Shown: piece by piece, positions 1 through 8,024 of the stretch
Layout of the letters: each line of letters starts with the position of its first letter
Position numbering within the stretch: the first letter of the stretch is position 1
From: Paenibacillus sp. JJ-100
GTDB taxonomy: Bacteria > Bacillota > Bacilli > Paenibacillales > Paenibacillaceae
Direction of reading: 5' to 3'
Length of the DNA: 64,000 nucleotides
Assembly (NCBI RefSeq): GCF_948329825.1
Contig: NZ_CAOJCM010000002.1
Coordinates: 1 to 64,000 of the forward strand
Notes under the pieces: generated by a model
What the model was told of the DNA's origin: nothing
Databases searched by the model: none
The model's input: the letters and a program-made list of their open reading frames with translations, nothing else
Position numbers and translations under genes: made by a program

Positions 1-118
1 AAGAGACAAATAACACTGAGCCTGAACAGCCCTGCTGTCAGGCTAGCGTCTTTAGGCGCAGTTTGGCAACAGGGGGTTATACCCCAAGAGCAAACCACCC
101 GTTGGACGGGTGGTCCTG
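1..118 (+). mobile_element. Possible right end of an IS200/IS605-type element (tnpB outside window)
   Basis: This gene-free stretch is densely foldable. It holds a hairpin with arms GCCTGAACAGC / GCTGTCAGGC, a stem GTTTG / CAAAC enclosing GGGG-TTATA-CCCC, and finally ACCACCCGT-TGG-ACGGGTGGT at 94-114. A long GC-rich hairpin next to folded sequence is typical of the right end of IS200/IS605-family elements, where the omega RNA of TnpB also ends. No transposase is visible because the window starts here. The last hairpin could equally be an ordinary terminator of a gene to the left. Low confidence. Confidence 0.3.
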
Positions 119-236
119 ATTTTATCGGTACAAGTTCTTGTCCCGAGCTAAGGACAAGAACTTGTACCGATAACCGTATTGGACTCCTTTTGCCGATTAG
201 GCGTGTATCTAATCTTCATCTTGCCCTTCAAATGAT
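119..236. repeat. Dispersed hairpin repeat, copy 1
   Basis: The segment 124-143 (ATCGGTACAAGTTCTTGTCC) is the exact reverse complement of 152-171, so it forms a 20-bp stem with an 8-nt loop. It is followed by TTTTGCC and a smaller hairpin GATTAG-gcgtgtat-CTAATC at 195-214. The same modules recur at about 2.8 kb and 17.9 kb, and partial copies at 1.58, 15.55 and 40.1 kb. From about 237 to 380 I see nothing else but the CotF gene leader. Confidence 0.75.
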
Positions 237-396
237 TTTGCCACCATTCGAATACAAGAGTCGGACGAAGAATCTGCACAGGTGATCTATAAAAATTATT
301 CTGAATATATTGAGTCCATGATATGAATAATAACCACTGACTGCGAATGTAGGGAATCATTATTTGCAGGAAACAACACATAGGAGGACATACGAA

Positions 397-1023
397 ATGC
401 AGCAGCAAAACCATCAAAACATTGAGACAGGCATTGTTCCACCCCAATTGAACCATGGCGGGCATGAGATGTTTGATGTCCATGAAGTATTGGCAGGAAG
501 TATCAATACAATGAACACGTACACCATGCTGAGTGAGCACGTACAAGATCCAGAACTTCGGGATATCTTACAGCGTCAGAAGCAATTTATGGCTGATGAA
601 TATAACATTACATTGGAAAGTTTCAAAACCGGACAAGATCCCTCAAAACGGACCCAGAGCTATAAAATGAAACAGGGTAATGATTTTACTTATGGGATGA
701 GACCAAGTCAACCGACAAAGCCAATTCAAGCTGCAAGTGAGATATGTGATCAATCCATCTCCCTTAGTATGCTAAATTCAGTAAAATCAGGGGCTGTAAT
801 GAAAACAACAGCAGCATTGGAAACAACGAATCCGGTTGTACGCCGCGTACTTGCAGACTCCTTACCAAACTGTATTGAGATGGCTTATGAGATCTCGATT
901 TATCAAAATAAAAATGGCTTTTACCAAGTGCCGCAGCTTACCCAGCAAGACATGCAGCAAATGCAAAATGGTTACGCTCCTGCACCGGTTCAGCCACAAA
1001 ACCCTGGTAATCTTCCACACTAA
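397..1023 (+). CDS. CotF-family spore coat protein
   Basis: A 208-residue protein of the spore coat protein F family, expected in the coat of the developing spore. The middle of the protein carries the helical ferritin-like core of CotF proteins (HEVLAGSINTMNTYTMLSEHVQDP, about residues 28-50, read here as a motif region) and the C-terminal half has the helix pair around the NPVVRRVLADSLPNCIEMAYE region. The tail is rich in Gln, Asn and Pro (QQDMQQMQNGY...), usual for coat proteins. I chose ATG 397 over the upstream in-frame TTG 364 because AGGAGG lies at 382-387, nine bases before it. The gene stands alone and ends in a strong terminator. Family call is confident; its exact coat layer cannot be told. 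Confidence 0.85.
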   Translation: MQQQNHQNIETGIVPPQLNHGGHEMFDVHEVLAGSINTMNTYTMLSEHVQDPELRDILQRQKQFMADEYNITLESFKTGQDPSKRTQSYKMKQGNDFTYGMRPSQPTKPIQAASEICDQSISLSMLNSVKSGAVMKTTAALETTNPVVRRVLADSLPNCIEMAYEISIYQNKNGFYQVPQLTQQDMQQMQNGYAPAPVQPQNPGNLPH

Positions 1024-1066
1024 AAATCAAACGCCGTATCTCGACATGAGATACGGCGTTTGATTT
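1024..1066. terminator. Bidirectional intrinsic terminator between cotF-like gene and sspH
   Basis: A 19-bp perfect stem: AAATCAAACGCCGTATCTC (1024-1042), loop GACAT, GAGATACGGCGTTTGATTT (1048-1066). It begins directly after the coat gene stop codon and can also end transcription of the convergent minus-strand sspH gene. Confidence 0.85.
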
Positions 1067-1109
1067 GTTGCCACTTTGAAACAGGTCTGTAATGAAGCGA
1101 GCTTACAAA

Positions 1110-1292
1110 CTAGGGATGCTCAGTTAAACTGGACAAAGGTACTGTCATTTCCTGCTCCGAGTTTCCGATCGGATAGATTCGAGCAGTTTCATCCTCATTA
1201 ACATGCTGGATAAAGATCGGTGCATCCTGATAAGTTACATTTTTCATAATGGTCGATTCCGAAATTTCAATCGCTCTTTGTTTGTTCAACAT
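1110..1292 (-). CDS. sspH: Small acid-soluble spore protein, H-type
   Basis: A 60-residue protein matching the SspH family in length and pattern: an N-terminal RAIEISES segment, the core NVTYQDAPIFIQHVNE, then ETARIYPIGN and VPLSSLTEHP. SspH proteins are minor acid-soluble proteins made in the forespore and found in the spore core; they are unrelated to the DNA-binding alpha/beta type. Start ATG 1292 is preceded by GAGGAGG with good spacing. Gene runs convergently toward the CotF-like gene and shares its terminator. The family assignment rests on sequence resemblance and on the neighbouring spore gene. Confidence 0.85.
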   Translation of the reverse strand: MLNKQRAIEISESTIMKNVTYQDAPIFIQHVNEDETARIYPIGNSEQEMTVPLSSLTEHP

Positions 1293-1453
1293 AATTCCTC
1301 CTCATTTTTGATTACTTTACTTTTAGCTGATAACGATTCCTTCATCGCTGTCTTCCACTTTTATGATCTCCCATCTTATGCAAAATATTTGTCGATCAAT
1401 GGATCAGCTGTCTTTGCTAAACCAATGAGCAGAACATAATATCAGAGAACAGC

Positions 1454-1572
1454 ATTGAAGAAGAGCTTGTTGAATGTTTGCGGAAACATTTAGGAGAAGA
1501 AGTAGCTTCATTGTTACTCTCTGCACCGACTGCTATGGATATTATCCTCAGCTAGGCTTTGAAAAAACATAG
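1454..1572 (+). pseudogene. Remnant of a GNAT-family N-acetyltransferase
   Basis: Two adjoining frames give the end of a GNAT acetyltransferase. The first reads IEEELVECLRKHLGEEVASL (from 1454), like the helix after the acetyl-CoA loop. The second, shifted by a frame, reads CTDCYGYYPQLGFEKT and stops at 1570-1572; YYPQLGFEK is the usual C-terminal strand and loop of this fold. No start codon, acetyl-CoA loop or N-terminal half is present, so the gene is truncated and frameshifted. A partial copy of the hairpin repeat begins about ten bases after its stop codon. The rest of 1293-1686 has nothing recognisable. Confidence 0.5.
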
Positions 1573-1577
1573 TAGCA

Positions 1578-1605
1578 ATGTTGAGGAACAAGAACATATC
1601 CCAAA
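1578..1605. repeat. Dispersed hairpin repeat, short fragment
   Basis: TTGAGGAACAAGAACATATCCC resembles the first module of the repeat family (TCGAGGGACAAGAACATGTTCCC at 17906 and CTAGGGACAGAACATGGTCCC at 2791). Only this module is present, without the terminator and the large stem. Confidence 0.45.
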
Positions 1606-1686
1606 TTCGTAAAATTCCTATCAGAAAGTATTTACTCTGCCGATAATGAAGGAGCATATATTTTTTTACTTCAGGAGGAATCGTCA

Positions 1687-2622
1687 ATGAAAAAAACAGT
1701 CATCTTGCTAACCAGTTTGGCGCTAATGCTTGGTACCGCCGCAGGCACAACCTCAGCCAAACCGGGAAACACGCCAGCCGGACAATCAGGTAAAAAGGTA
1801 TCGTCAAAAGCACCCAAAGACAAAGAAACTCAAATTGAGGAGAAACAGACCGAGAAAGTCGAGTCTGCTAACACGGTCAGCACTGGAGAAGACAAAGTTA
1901 AGGATCCCTCAACATCGGAGACAGAGAATACAACCAACAATACAACGGATCCAACCGAACCCAAGAAAAAAGGCTCCAAAGGATACAAAGGTTTGCTAAA
2001 TGCTATTCAAAATGTGAAAGATAAACCGGCAGGTGCTGTACTAGCAGATATTTTGCTTACAAAATATGCGACTGAGCTGACGGATGAACAAATCAAAGAA
2101 CTTGAAGCCATCCTTGAAAAGGACAGGGCGTTGGAAACTGCAGCAGAAATGCTCGAAAAAAACGGAAGTGTGACTGACGCGGTGTATTTGCAGGAAGAGG
2201 CCATTAAAGCCAATTTTAAAAACCTGGACCTGTACAAAACCATGGGAAAACTCAATGAAAAGGCGGGTAAAAAGAATGGGGTGAAGCTATATGTGAACGG
2301 GGAAGCTTCTAACTCCGAACCTTTTGTCAAAAAAGGTAATACGTTTGTTCCTTTTCGCGCCATAGCTGAGTCTTTGAAAGCCGAAGTGGCATGGAATCCC
2401 GAAGAACGCTCCATCATTGTCACGAAGGATGGGGTAAGGATTAAACTTGTGGTTGACAGTAAGACTGCAACAGTTAATGGCAAAAACGTCTCTTTGGATG
2501 CGCCAGCCACTATTACAAAAGGCAGTACTTATGTACCCGTACGTTTCATAAGTGAGGCATTGGATGCAACCGTGCAATGGGAAGAAGAAAGTAAAACCGT
2601 CGTTGTTTATGAAGAAGAATAA
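1687..2622 (+). CDS. Exported protein with copper amine oxidase N-terminal (stalk) domain
   Basis: A 311-residue secreted protein. Residues 1-24 are a signal peptide (KKT, hydrophobic VILLTSLALMLGTAAG, then TTSA). Residues 25-100 are low-complexity, rich in Lys, Glu, Thr and Pro, probably a flexible wall-spanning linker. Residues 100-190 look helical. The last 110 residues carry the stalk domain: VKLYVNGEASNSEPFVKKGN, FVPFRAIAESLKAEVAWN, and a second half with STYVPVRFISEALDATVQW. This domain is found in many Paenibacillus surface proteins and is not a sign of amine oxidase activity; none of the catalytic oxidase is present. Start ATG 1687 follows CAGGAGGAATCGTCA. It is monocistronic as far as can be seen. 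Function at the cell surface is unknown. Confidence 0.8.
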   Translation: MKKTVILLTSLALMLGTAAGTTSAKPGNTPAGQSGKKVSSKAPKDKETQIEEKQTEKVESANTVSTGEDKVKDPSTSETENTTNNTTDPTEPKKKGSKGYKGLLNAIQNVKDKPAGAVLADILLTKYATELTDEQIKELEAILEKDRALETAAEMLEKNGSVTDAVYLQEEAIKANFKNLDLYKTMGKLNEKAGKKNGVKLYVNGEASNSEPFVKKGNTFVPFRAIAESLKAEVAWNPEERSIIVTKDGVRIKLVVDSKTATVNGKNVSLDAPATITKGSTYVPVRFISEALDATVQWEEESKTVVVYEEE

Positions 2623-2784
2623 TATTGGATGATTGTATTAAAATTCAACCAAAGAATCATATACGGTTAAAAAGCCGCCAAATTGGTATTATTCCCTTTA
2701 TGTAGACAAGAGAAAAAAGACATCTGTTAGGATGGACTTAATCTTGCCAAACGAAGTTGGGTTTTTTCATGGCTAAGAAAGGAA

Positions 2785-2976
2785 ATTTGTCTAGGGACAG
2801 AACATGGTCCCATTGAAGTCGCTATTATAGCGGCTTTTTTATTTTATCGGTACAAGTTCTTGTCCAAAGCCTAGGACAAGAACTTGTTCCTTTTGCCGAT
2901 TAGGCGTGTATCTAATCGGCATCGTACCCTTCAATTCATTAAGCTAACGGGCAGTTTAGTTGAACAAGGGATTATA
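2785..2976. repeat. Dispersed hairpin repeat, copy 2 (full module order)
   Basis: Modules in order: TAGGGACAGAACATGGTCCCA (2792-2812); an intrinsic terminator; ATCGGTACAAGTTCTTGTCC (2846-2865) facing GGACAAGAACTTGTTCC (2874-2890); GATTAG-gcgtgta-CTAATC (2898-2917); then CATTAAGCTAACGGGCAGTTTAG. The last piece is similar to TTTCATTAAGCTTTCGGGCAGCAGGATAG at 15651. The remainder of 2623-3276 contains no gene; a short open frame at about 3114-3186 reads a glycine-rich peptide (GYGGNNEGDEGGIGGGDGG) without a start codon or ribosome binding site. Confidence 0.75.
2816..2845 (+). terminator. Intrinsic terminator inside repeat copy 2
   Basis: AGTCGCTA-tta-TAGCGGCT followed by TTTTTTATTTT: an 8-bp stem with a U-tract. 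The identical design is in repeat copy 3 at 17934. Confidence 0.7.
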
Positions 2977-3221
2977 AATTATGGATAATTATTCTTTACT
3001 GCAAATCATTGTTCAATAAAATATTGAAAAACAGATTTTTCATTTTTGAAAGTTAGGTGCACCTAACTCGGTTAAGAAATGATTTGAAAGTAAAAGATAT
3101 TAAGTGTAATTGGATACGGCGGCAATAACGAGGGAGATGAGGGAGGAATTGGTGGCGGAGATGGTGGATTTACTTCTATCAGTTAAATACTTTTCCAAGC
3201 TGAGAATCAAACCCTAAAACC

Positions 3222-3256
3222 AAAACCTTCTGGATAGTTGATCCAGAAGGTTTTTT
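3222..3256. terminator. Bidirectional intrinsic terminator
   Basis: AAAACCTTCTGGAT, loop AGTT, then ATCCAGAAGGTTTTTT. It lies 20 bases beyond the stop codon of the minus-strand phosphatase gene, so it is the likely end of that operon. Confidence 0.75.
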
Positions 3257-3276
3257 GTCTCTCGCTTTATTAATTC

Positions 3277-4056
3277 TTAAATAAGCCCTGTCCATTTTAA
3301 GCCATGCCAAATGCCATCCTGATCTGCACTTAATGTTACGTGGGAGGCCAACCGTCGTAAAGCTTCGGGAGCATTACCCATAGCAATACTACAACCTGCG
3401 TATTGAAACATCTCCATATCGTTATAGTTGTCGCCGAATGCATAAATGTCTTCCGGTTCAAATCCCAACCGAGCAGCTAGTCGAGTCACACCTTCTGCTT
3501 TGGAACCACCAGCTGGCAGAACATCCATCGAGAGAGGGTGCCACCGTACAAAATGCAGCCCATCAAATTGTTCACGATATGATGTTTCCTCCTCAGGAGT
3601 ACAAAATAACATAGTTTGATAGATCGCCCGGCCTTCACAAAATGAAGCATGGTGGTTAGGGTGTGTCACACCAAGTGAATTCAGACAAAGCTCTACATAA
3701 GGGTGATAATATTGGCTGCAGCTCATCTGTGCATGATCCAGGAACACTAGAGCATGTTCTTGTGTGGCTGCAAAGGCGGATAGTTGGTCCACGGCGTCTG
3801 AGTGAATCGGATTGCTATGAATCACAGTTCCTTGATCAACGACGTATTGACCGTTAAAGCTGACATACGAATCGAGCTGCAGTTCCTGCCTTACCTGCTT
3901 GAGCATAAAAGGAGAACGCCCGGAGGCCAAGGCAACTGTATGCCCGGCAGTTTTTAGAGCCATAACGGCTTCTTTTGCAGAAGCTGGAATCCGATTGTAG
4001 CGATCTAGTAATGTGCCATCAACATCAAAGAGTACGAGTTTGTTTGTAGAAGTCAA
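3277..4056 (-). CDS. HAD-superfamily phosphatase, Cof-type (subfamily IIB)
   Basis: A 259-residue cytoplasmic phosphatase of the Cof/YbiV type. Motif I is LFDVDGTLLD (residues 9-18; D11 would be the nucleophile), motif II ALASGRS near residue 55, and motif IV FGDNYNDMEMF near residue 207. Family members hydrolyse sugar phosphates and other small phosphomonoesters. It is the last gene of a six-gene minus-strand operon. The start TTG 4056 lies four bases after the ATPase stop codon, and AAGGAG inside the end of the ATPase gene gives it a ribosome binding site. Being in a transporter operon with a second HAD enzyme suggests that it dephosphorylates the imported compound. The substrate is not readable from sequence. 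Confidence 0.8.
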   Translation of the reverse strand: MTSTNKLVLFDVDGTLLDRYNRIPASAKEAVMALKTAGHTVALASGRSPFMLKQVRQELQLDSYVSFNGQYVVDQGTVIHSNPIHSDAVDQLSAFAATQEHALVFLDHAQMSCSQYYHPYVELCLNSLGVTHPNHHASFCEGRAIYQTMLFCTPEEETSYREQFDGLHFVRWHPLSMDVLPAGGSKAEGVTRLAARLGFEPEDIYAFGDNYNDMEMFQYAGCSIAMGNAPEALRRLASHVTLSADQDGIWHGLKWTGLI

Positions 4057-4060
4057 CGGC

Positions 4061-5110
4061 TCACGCTCCTTCGCTGCCCAAGGATGATATGTTCAGGCTG
4101 ACTTGCTCGTTGATAGAGAAGGGCAGCGGGGAGATGACCTCCCACCGACCGGCATCGCCTTGAATGTCATAATGGAACTCTTTCCCTTGGAACTGTACAT
4201 TCACGATTTTACCCCCGAGGCCTGGTTGTAGATCTGGTTGCAATTGAAACTGATCAGGTCTGACGGGATAGATACCGTTCAGCTTGAAAAAGTCGGCAAC
4301 GTTGACCCCGGACCAAGACACATTTTCGCTACCTTTCGGCTTAAATCGGTTCGCTTCCCAGTGACCAGAGACTAAGTTGGATTTCGATACAAATTTCGCT
4401 ACAAACTCGGTCTGAGGCTTTAAGTAGATATCTTGCGGTGTACCAGCCTGCTCAATCCGACCATCTTTCATGACAATGATGCGGTCAGCCATAGCAAGGG
4501 CCTCAGCTTGATCATGCGTTACATAAACGATAGCGGATCTTGTATTGCGATGGACTTGCTGAATTTCCCGTCTCATATCCATGCGCAGCATGGCATCCAA
4601 GCTACTAAGTGGTTCATCCATTAGAAGTAGTGACGGTTCAGGTGCAATAGCCCGCGCAATCGCGACCCTTTGTTTTTGTCCTCCAGATAATTCATGGGGC
4701 ATCCGATCCGCCAAATGCGACAAGCCGGACATGTTCAGAACTTCCTGGATACGGGACTGCTCATTTTTTTTGATATGTGGCGGGGTGGACTTATGCGTTC
4801 GAATCGGGAAGCGCACGTGTTCAGCTACATTCATGTGGGGCCAGAGTGCGAAAGATTGAAAGACCATGCCGATCCGACGTTTTTCTGGAGGAAGCAGTGT
4901 ACCTGCCCCGGCTACAACCCTTCCGTCCATCGATACTTCGCCGCTAGTGGGCTGTTCGAATCCGGCGAGGATTCGTAGTAGAGTTGTTTTTCCGCAGCCT
5001 GATGGTCCGAGGATCGCCACGAATTCACCATCCTCAATCGTTAAATCAATGGTATGCAGCGCTTGAAAGCTGCCGAAGGATTTGCTTACCTGTTTAATGT
5101 GAATGCTCAT
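4061..5110 (-). CDS. ABC transporter ATP-binding protein (FbpC/AfuC/PotA class)
   Basis: A 349-residue ATPase. Walker A GPSGCGKT is at residues 35-42, the signature LSGGQ at 141-145, Walker B LLLMDE at 161-166, and the switch His in VTHDQAEA. The last 110 residues form a TOBE-like regulatory domain. The class comprises importers for ferric iron, hexose phosphates (AfuC), 2-aminoethylphosphonate, polyamines and sulfate. ATG 5110 overlaps the permease stop codon by four bases (ATGA), so the two are translationally coupled. The binding protein and both HAD phosphatases in the operon make a phosphorylated substrate more likely than iron, but this is inference. Confidence 0.85.
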   Translation of the reverse strand: MSIHIKQVSKSFGSFQALHTIDLTIEDGEFVAILGPSGCGKTTLLRILAGFEQPTSGEVSMDGRVVAGAGTLLPPEKRRIGMVFQSFALWPHMNVAEHVRFPIRTHKSTPPHIKKNEQSRIQEVLNMSGLSHLADRMPHELSGGQKQRVAIARAIAPEPSLLLMDEPLSSLDAMLRMDMRREIQQVHRNTRSAIVYVTHDQAEALAMADRIIVMKDGRIEQAGTPQDIYLKPQTEFVAKFVSKSNLVSGHWEANRFKPKGSENVSWSGVNVADFFKLNGIYPVRPDQFQLQPDLQPGLGGKIVNVQFQGKEFHYDIQGDAGRWEVISPLPFSINEQVSLNISSLGSEGA

Positions 5111-6882
5111 GATTTTTTCACTCCCTTGCGCGAGGCCCAGCGCTGAACGAGCAAAAGAAGGACGCCTCCTACTGCCATGAGTGCAACGATCAGACTGGAC
5201 AATGCGGTAGAATACAGGGTGTCCCCTGCCTGTTCAAAACTGAAGATTGTTACTCCAATGGTTTGAGAGCCGGAGGAATACAGTAGGGCGGACACGGTAA
5301 GTTCGGTCAGCGCGGTCAAAAATACCAGCATGCCTCCAGTCAACATGCTCGGCAACAGCAATGGTAGTAAGACAGCGCTCCATTTGCGCCAAAACCCAGC
5401 ACCAGAAATCCGAGCAGCCTCTTCCATGGAGGAATCGAGCTGCATGAACGACGTAACACTAGAGCGAATCTGCAAAATCAAGAACCGGCAAATGTACGCA
5501 ATAAACAAGATTGACATGGAGCCGTAGATACCTGGATTCCAACCGGGGATCGGTTCCATCCAAACTAAGATGATGGAGAGAGCAAAGACAATACCTGGCA
5601 ACGTATAGGGAACGGCAGTAGCAAGTTCAGCCATTTTGTTGAATGAATTTGGCCTGCGAACCCTCACATAAGCGAATCCTGAGCCGATGACCAGGCAAAC
5701 CAGCATCGTAACCAGGGACAGCACTAAGCTGTTTTGGATGGATTGCCATACACGCTCGTTCTCAAAAAGGATGTACCGATAATTATCCAACGTCAAATTG
5801 GCACGGGTTAGGCCTAATCCATAAGCTCTTTTCAAAGACATTGAAATCATCGATGAAAGAGGAACGACGGTGATTAATAGCAAGCCTGTCCAAATGACCC
5901 ACGTCAGCGGTTTGCGTATGCGTCCCAAAGCGTATCTCGGTGTAAGGTCGGGTTGCATCGTATCCGAAGCGTGGCTTTTGCGCAAAGAAACCCATTGCAG
6001 CAAACTGCCCACTATGGCGATTGCTCCAAGTAGAACGGAGAGAGAGGCACCACGGGCAAAGGCGGATGGTCCGAATCCGATAATTTCCTCGTAAATCAGC
6101 GTGCTGAGCACCGATATATTGACAGGTGTGCCCAGAAACGCCGGAATGCCGAAGTTGTCGAGCGAAGCCAGAAAAACCAATAAACCCCCAGCGGTCAAAC
6201 CCGGAAGGGCAAGCGGCAGCGTAATTTTACGAAACACTTCGACTCTACTAGCCCCACTCGCTCTGGCGGCCCACTCCAAGTCGCGCGGAATCTTCCGCAG
6301 TACATCCAGCGTGAACATGTAAACGAGTGGAAAATGGTGAATGCCCATGACGAAAATAATGCCGCCTAAGCTGTACATGCTCCACGGGGCCAGATCTGGG
6401 TGGATCCATTGAAGTAAACCGGCAAGCCAGCCTTGGGATCCAGTAAAAGAAGACCAGGACAAAGTCAGTACATAAGAAGGCAGAATGAAACAAAGCATGA
6501 TGCCCATATGTAATGCCGATTTATTCCGAATATCCGTATAGGCAACGACCCAAGCCAGCACTATGCCAAGAACAAGTGCGAACAGGGTAGATCCCGCTAC
6601 AATATAAAAGGTATTGCGGATAGTCGACCAAAAGCGCTCTTGCTGCAGCATCTCGCCGTAATGAGCCAGCGTCCAACCGTGTTCTCCCTGAAAACTAAGC
6701 AAAATCAATTTCAAGATGGGATAGACAAAAAAGACAAGTACAGCAGCCCCGCCCAGCAGAGCACCCAAGCGACTCCAGCGAAGCTGTCCAAGCCAGGCGG
6801 AAAAGGGCTTACGCCCTTTTCGTGCTGCTTTCCACGAGATCGTGTTCGTCTTCGATTTTTCCATATCTAACAGCTTTTCCAT
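5107..6882 (-). CDS. ABC permease with two fused transmembrane domains
   Basis: A polypeptide of about 590 residues made of two homologous six-helix permease halves, as in FbpB/AfuB-type iron or hexose-phosphate importers. Each half has an EAA loop that contacts the ATPase: EWAARASGASRVEVF in the first half and EEAARISGAGFWRKW in the second. Both are followed by the conserved LPLALPGL / LPLLLPSM turn. I prefer ATG 6882, which has GGAG nine bases upstream, over TTG 6897. Just after this start the bases encoding LLDMEK are tandemly duplicated, so a second ATG follows six codons later. The gene starts about 20 bases after the binding protein stop. Confidence 0.85.
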   Translation of the reverse strand: MEKLLDMEKSKTNTISWKAARKGRKPFSAWLGQLRWSRLGALLGGAAVLVFFVYPILKLILLSFQGEHGWTLAHYGEMLQQERFWSTIRNTFYIVAGSTLFALVLGIVLAWVVAYTDIRNKSALHMGIMLCFILPSYVLTLSWSSFTGSQGWLAGLLQWIHPDLAPWSMYSLGGIIFVMGIHHFPLVYMFTLDVLRKIPRDLEWAARASGASRVEVFRKITLPLALPGLTAGGLLVFLASLDNFGIPAFLGTPVNISVLSTLIYEEIIGFGPSAFARGASLSVLLGAIAIVGSLLQWVSLRKSHASDTMQPDLTPRYALGRIRKPLTWVIWTGLLLITVVPLSSMISMSLKRAYGLGLTRANLTLDNYRYILFENERVWQSIQNSLVLSLVTMLVCLVIGSGFAYVRVRRPNSFNKMAELATAVPYTLPGIVFALSIILVWMEPIPGWNPGIYGSMSILFIAYICRFLILQIRSSVTSFMQLDSSMEEAARISGAGFWRKWSAVLLPLLLPSMLTGGMLVFLTALTELTVSALLYSSGSQTIGVTIFSFEQAGDTLYSTALSSLIVALMAVGGVLLLLVQRWASRKGVKKS

Positions 6883-6900
6883 ATCTAACAGCTCCAATCA

Positions 6901-7941
6901 TTACTCGCCGAATACTTGAATGAATTGTTGCTTGTCCGCTTCACGATCAGCAGAAAGTTTAACGGGGTCACCAGATAAAATCTTCATTTCGGAGACGCTT
7001 TTGAGTCCTTCAGGAGGAGAGATACCTTCCCGGATCGGGGAATAACCAATCTCAGCCGACAATTGTTGTCCTTCTTCCGATAAGAGGAAGTCCACAAAGG
7101 CTTTGGCAGCGGGTACATTAGCGGCATCTTTCATGATTCCAACCGGCTCAGTGATGATCGGCACGCCTTCTTCTGGATAGGTCAACTCAACCGGGGAGCC
7201 TTTGGCCTTTTCTCGTGCTACGAGGTAATCCACAACAACACCGTATGATTTTTCACCACTGGCTACAGCTTTCATAACAGCGCCGTTTCCCTTGATAACG
7301 GAAATACCATTATCCTTGGTTTGCTGCAGAAAATCCCAACCAAATCCATCTGTGCGGCTGAATACGCCAATGTTGTACGCCGCTGCACCGGAATAGAGTG
7401 GGCTTGGCATAATCGATGCGTCTTTACTATCTGCTGCAGTCAGTACATTCCACGACGTCGGCGGGGAGGCCACTTTTTGCGTGTTGGTCGCGAGTACAGT
7501 AGCCATGACCTTGGTTCCCGCATACATGCCGTCAGGATCGACAAGATCGGCGGGGATTTTGCTTAATTCTTGAGATTTATATGAGAGCAGAAGGTCTTCT
7601 TGCTTCAGATTTTCAAAGGTTACCGCGTCGGCAAGTAGCAAGACGTCAGCTTGTGTTTTACCAGCCTGGCGTTCGGCTTGAATTTTAGCGGTGACTTCTT
7701 CTGTCCCGGAGCGGAAGACGCTGACATCGACATCCGGATATTGATCGTTAAAAGCGGAGATCAGCTTTGTGGCGTCCTCTTCTGGCTGAGAGGTATAGAA
7801 GGACAACTTCCCTGATACCGTATTTGATCCGGCGTTGACATTGTTCGTTTCTGAAGCGCCCTGTCCTTGTGTAGAGCAACCGCTAAAAATGATCATGCCT
7901 GCAAGAACGGGCAGTAGTAACGACTTTTTGAATGGAATCAC
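6901..7941 (-). CDS. Substrate-binding lipoprotein of the iron/hexose-phosphate ABC family
   Basis: A 346-residue lipoprotein. From GTG 7941 (AAAGGAGA nine bases before) it reads a short basic start FKKS, a hydrophobic segment and the lipobox FSGC, so the Cys is lipidated. The mature part opens with GKLSFYTSQPEEDATKLISAF, and contains QADVLLLADAVTFENL and LLSEEGQQLSAEIGYSPIRE, the pattern of the extracellular solute-binding family that includes FbpA, FutA and AfuA. AfuA is known to bind hexose and heptose phosphates rather than iron. I see no cluster of Tyr residues that would settle an iron ligand set. It would deliver substrate to the fused permease downstream. Confidence 0.85.
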   Translation of the reverse strand: MIPFKKSLLLPVLAGMIIFSGCSTQGQGASETNNVNAGSNTVSGKLSFYTSQPEEDATKLISAFNDQYPDVDVSVFRSGTEEVTAKIQAERQAGKTQADVLLLADAVTFENLKQEDLLLSYKSQELSKIPADLVDPDGMYAGTKVMATVLATNTQKVASPPTSWNVLTAADSKDASIMPSPLYSGAAAYNIGVFSRTDGFGWDFLQQTKDNGISVIKGNGAVMKAVASGEKSYGVVVDYLVAREKAKGSPVELTYPEEGVPIITEPVGIMKDAANVPAAKAFVDFLLSEEGQQLSAEIGYSPIREGISPPEGLKSVSEMKILSGDPVKLSADREADKQQFIQVFGE

Positions 7942-8024
7942 GAAAGATCTCTCCTTTATAAGCCACTTATGGCCTCTTATATTTAAGTTGATTTTATGAA
8001 GTGCAACCAAGGCGATTGAAATGA

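Noticed and set aside
1203..1439. Plus-strand open frame over sspH
   Set aside because: It is antisense to the spore protein gene, has no ribosome binding site and no recognisable domain.
1687..2622. Amine oxidase enzyme
   Set aside because: Only the stalk-like N-terminal-type domain is present; there is no topaquinone site or catalytic domain.
3277..7941. Plain ferric iron importer (FbpABC)
   Set aside because: Transporter class alone would allow it, but two phosphatases, an MBL hydrolase and a SorC regulator in the same unit point to a phosphorylated carbon compound.
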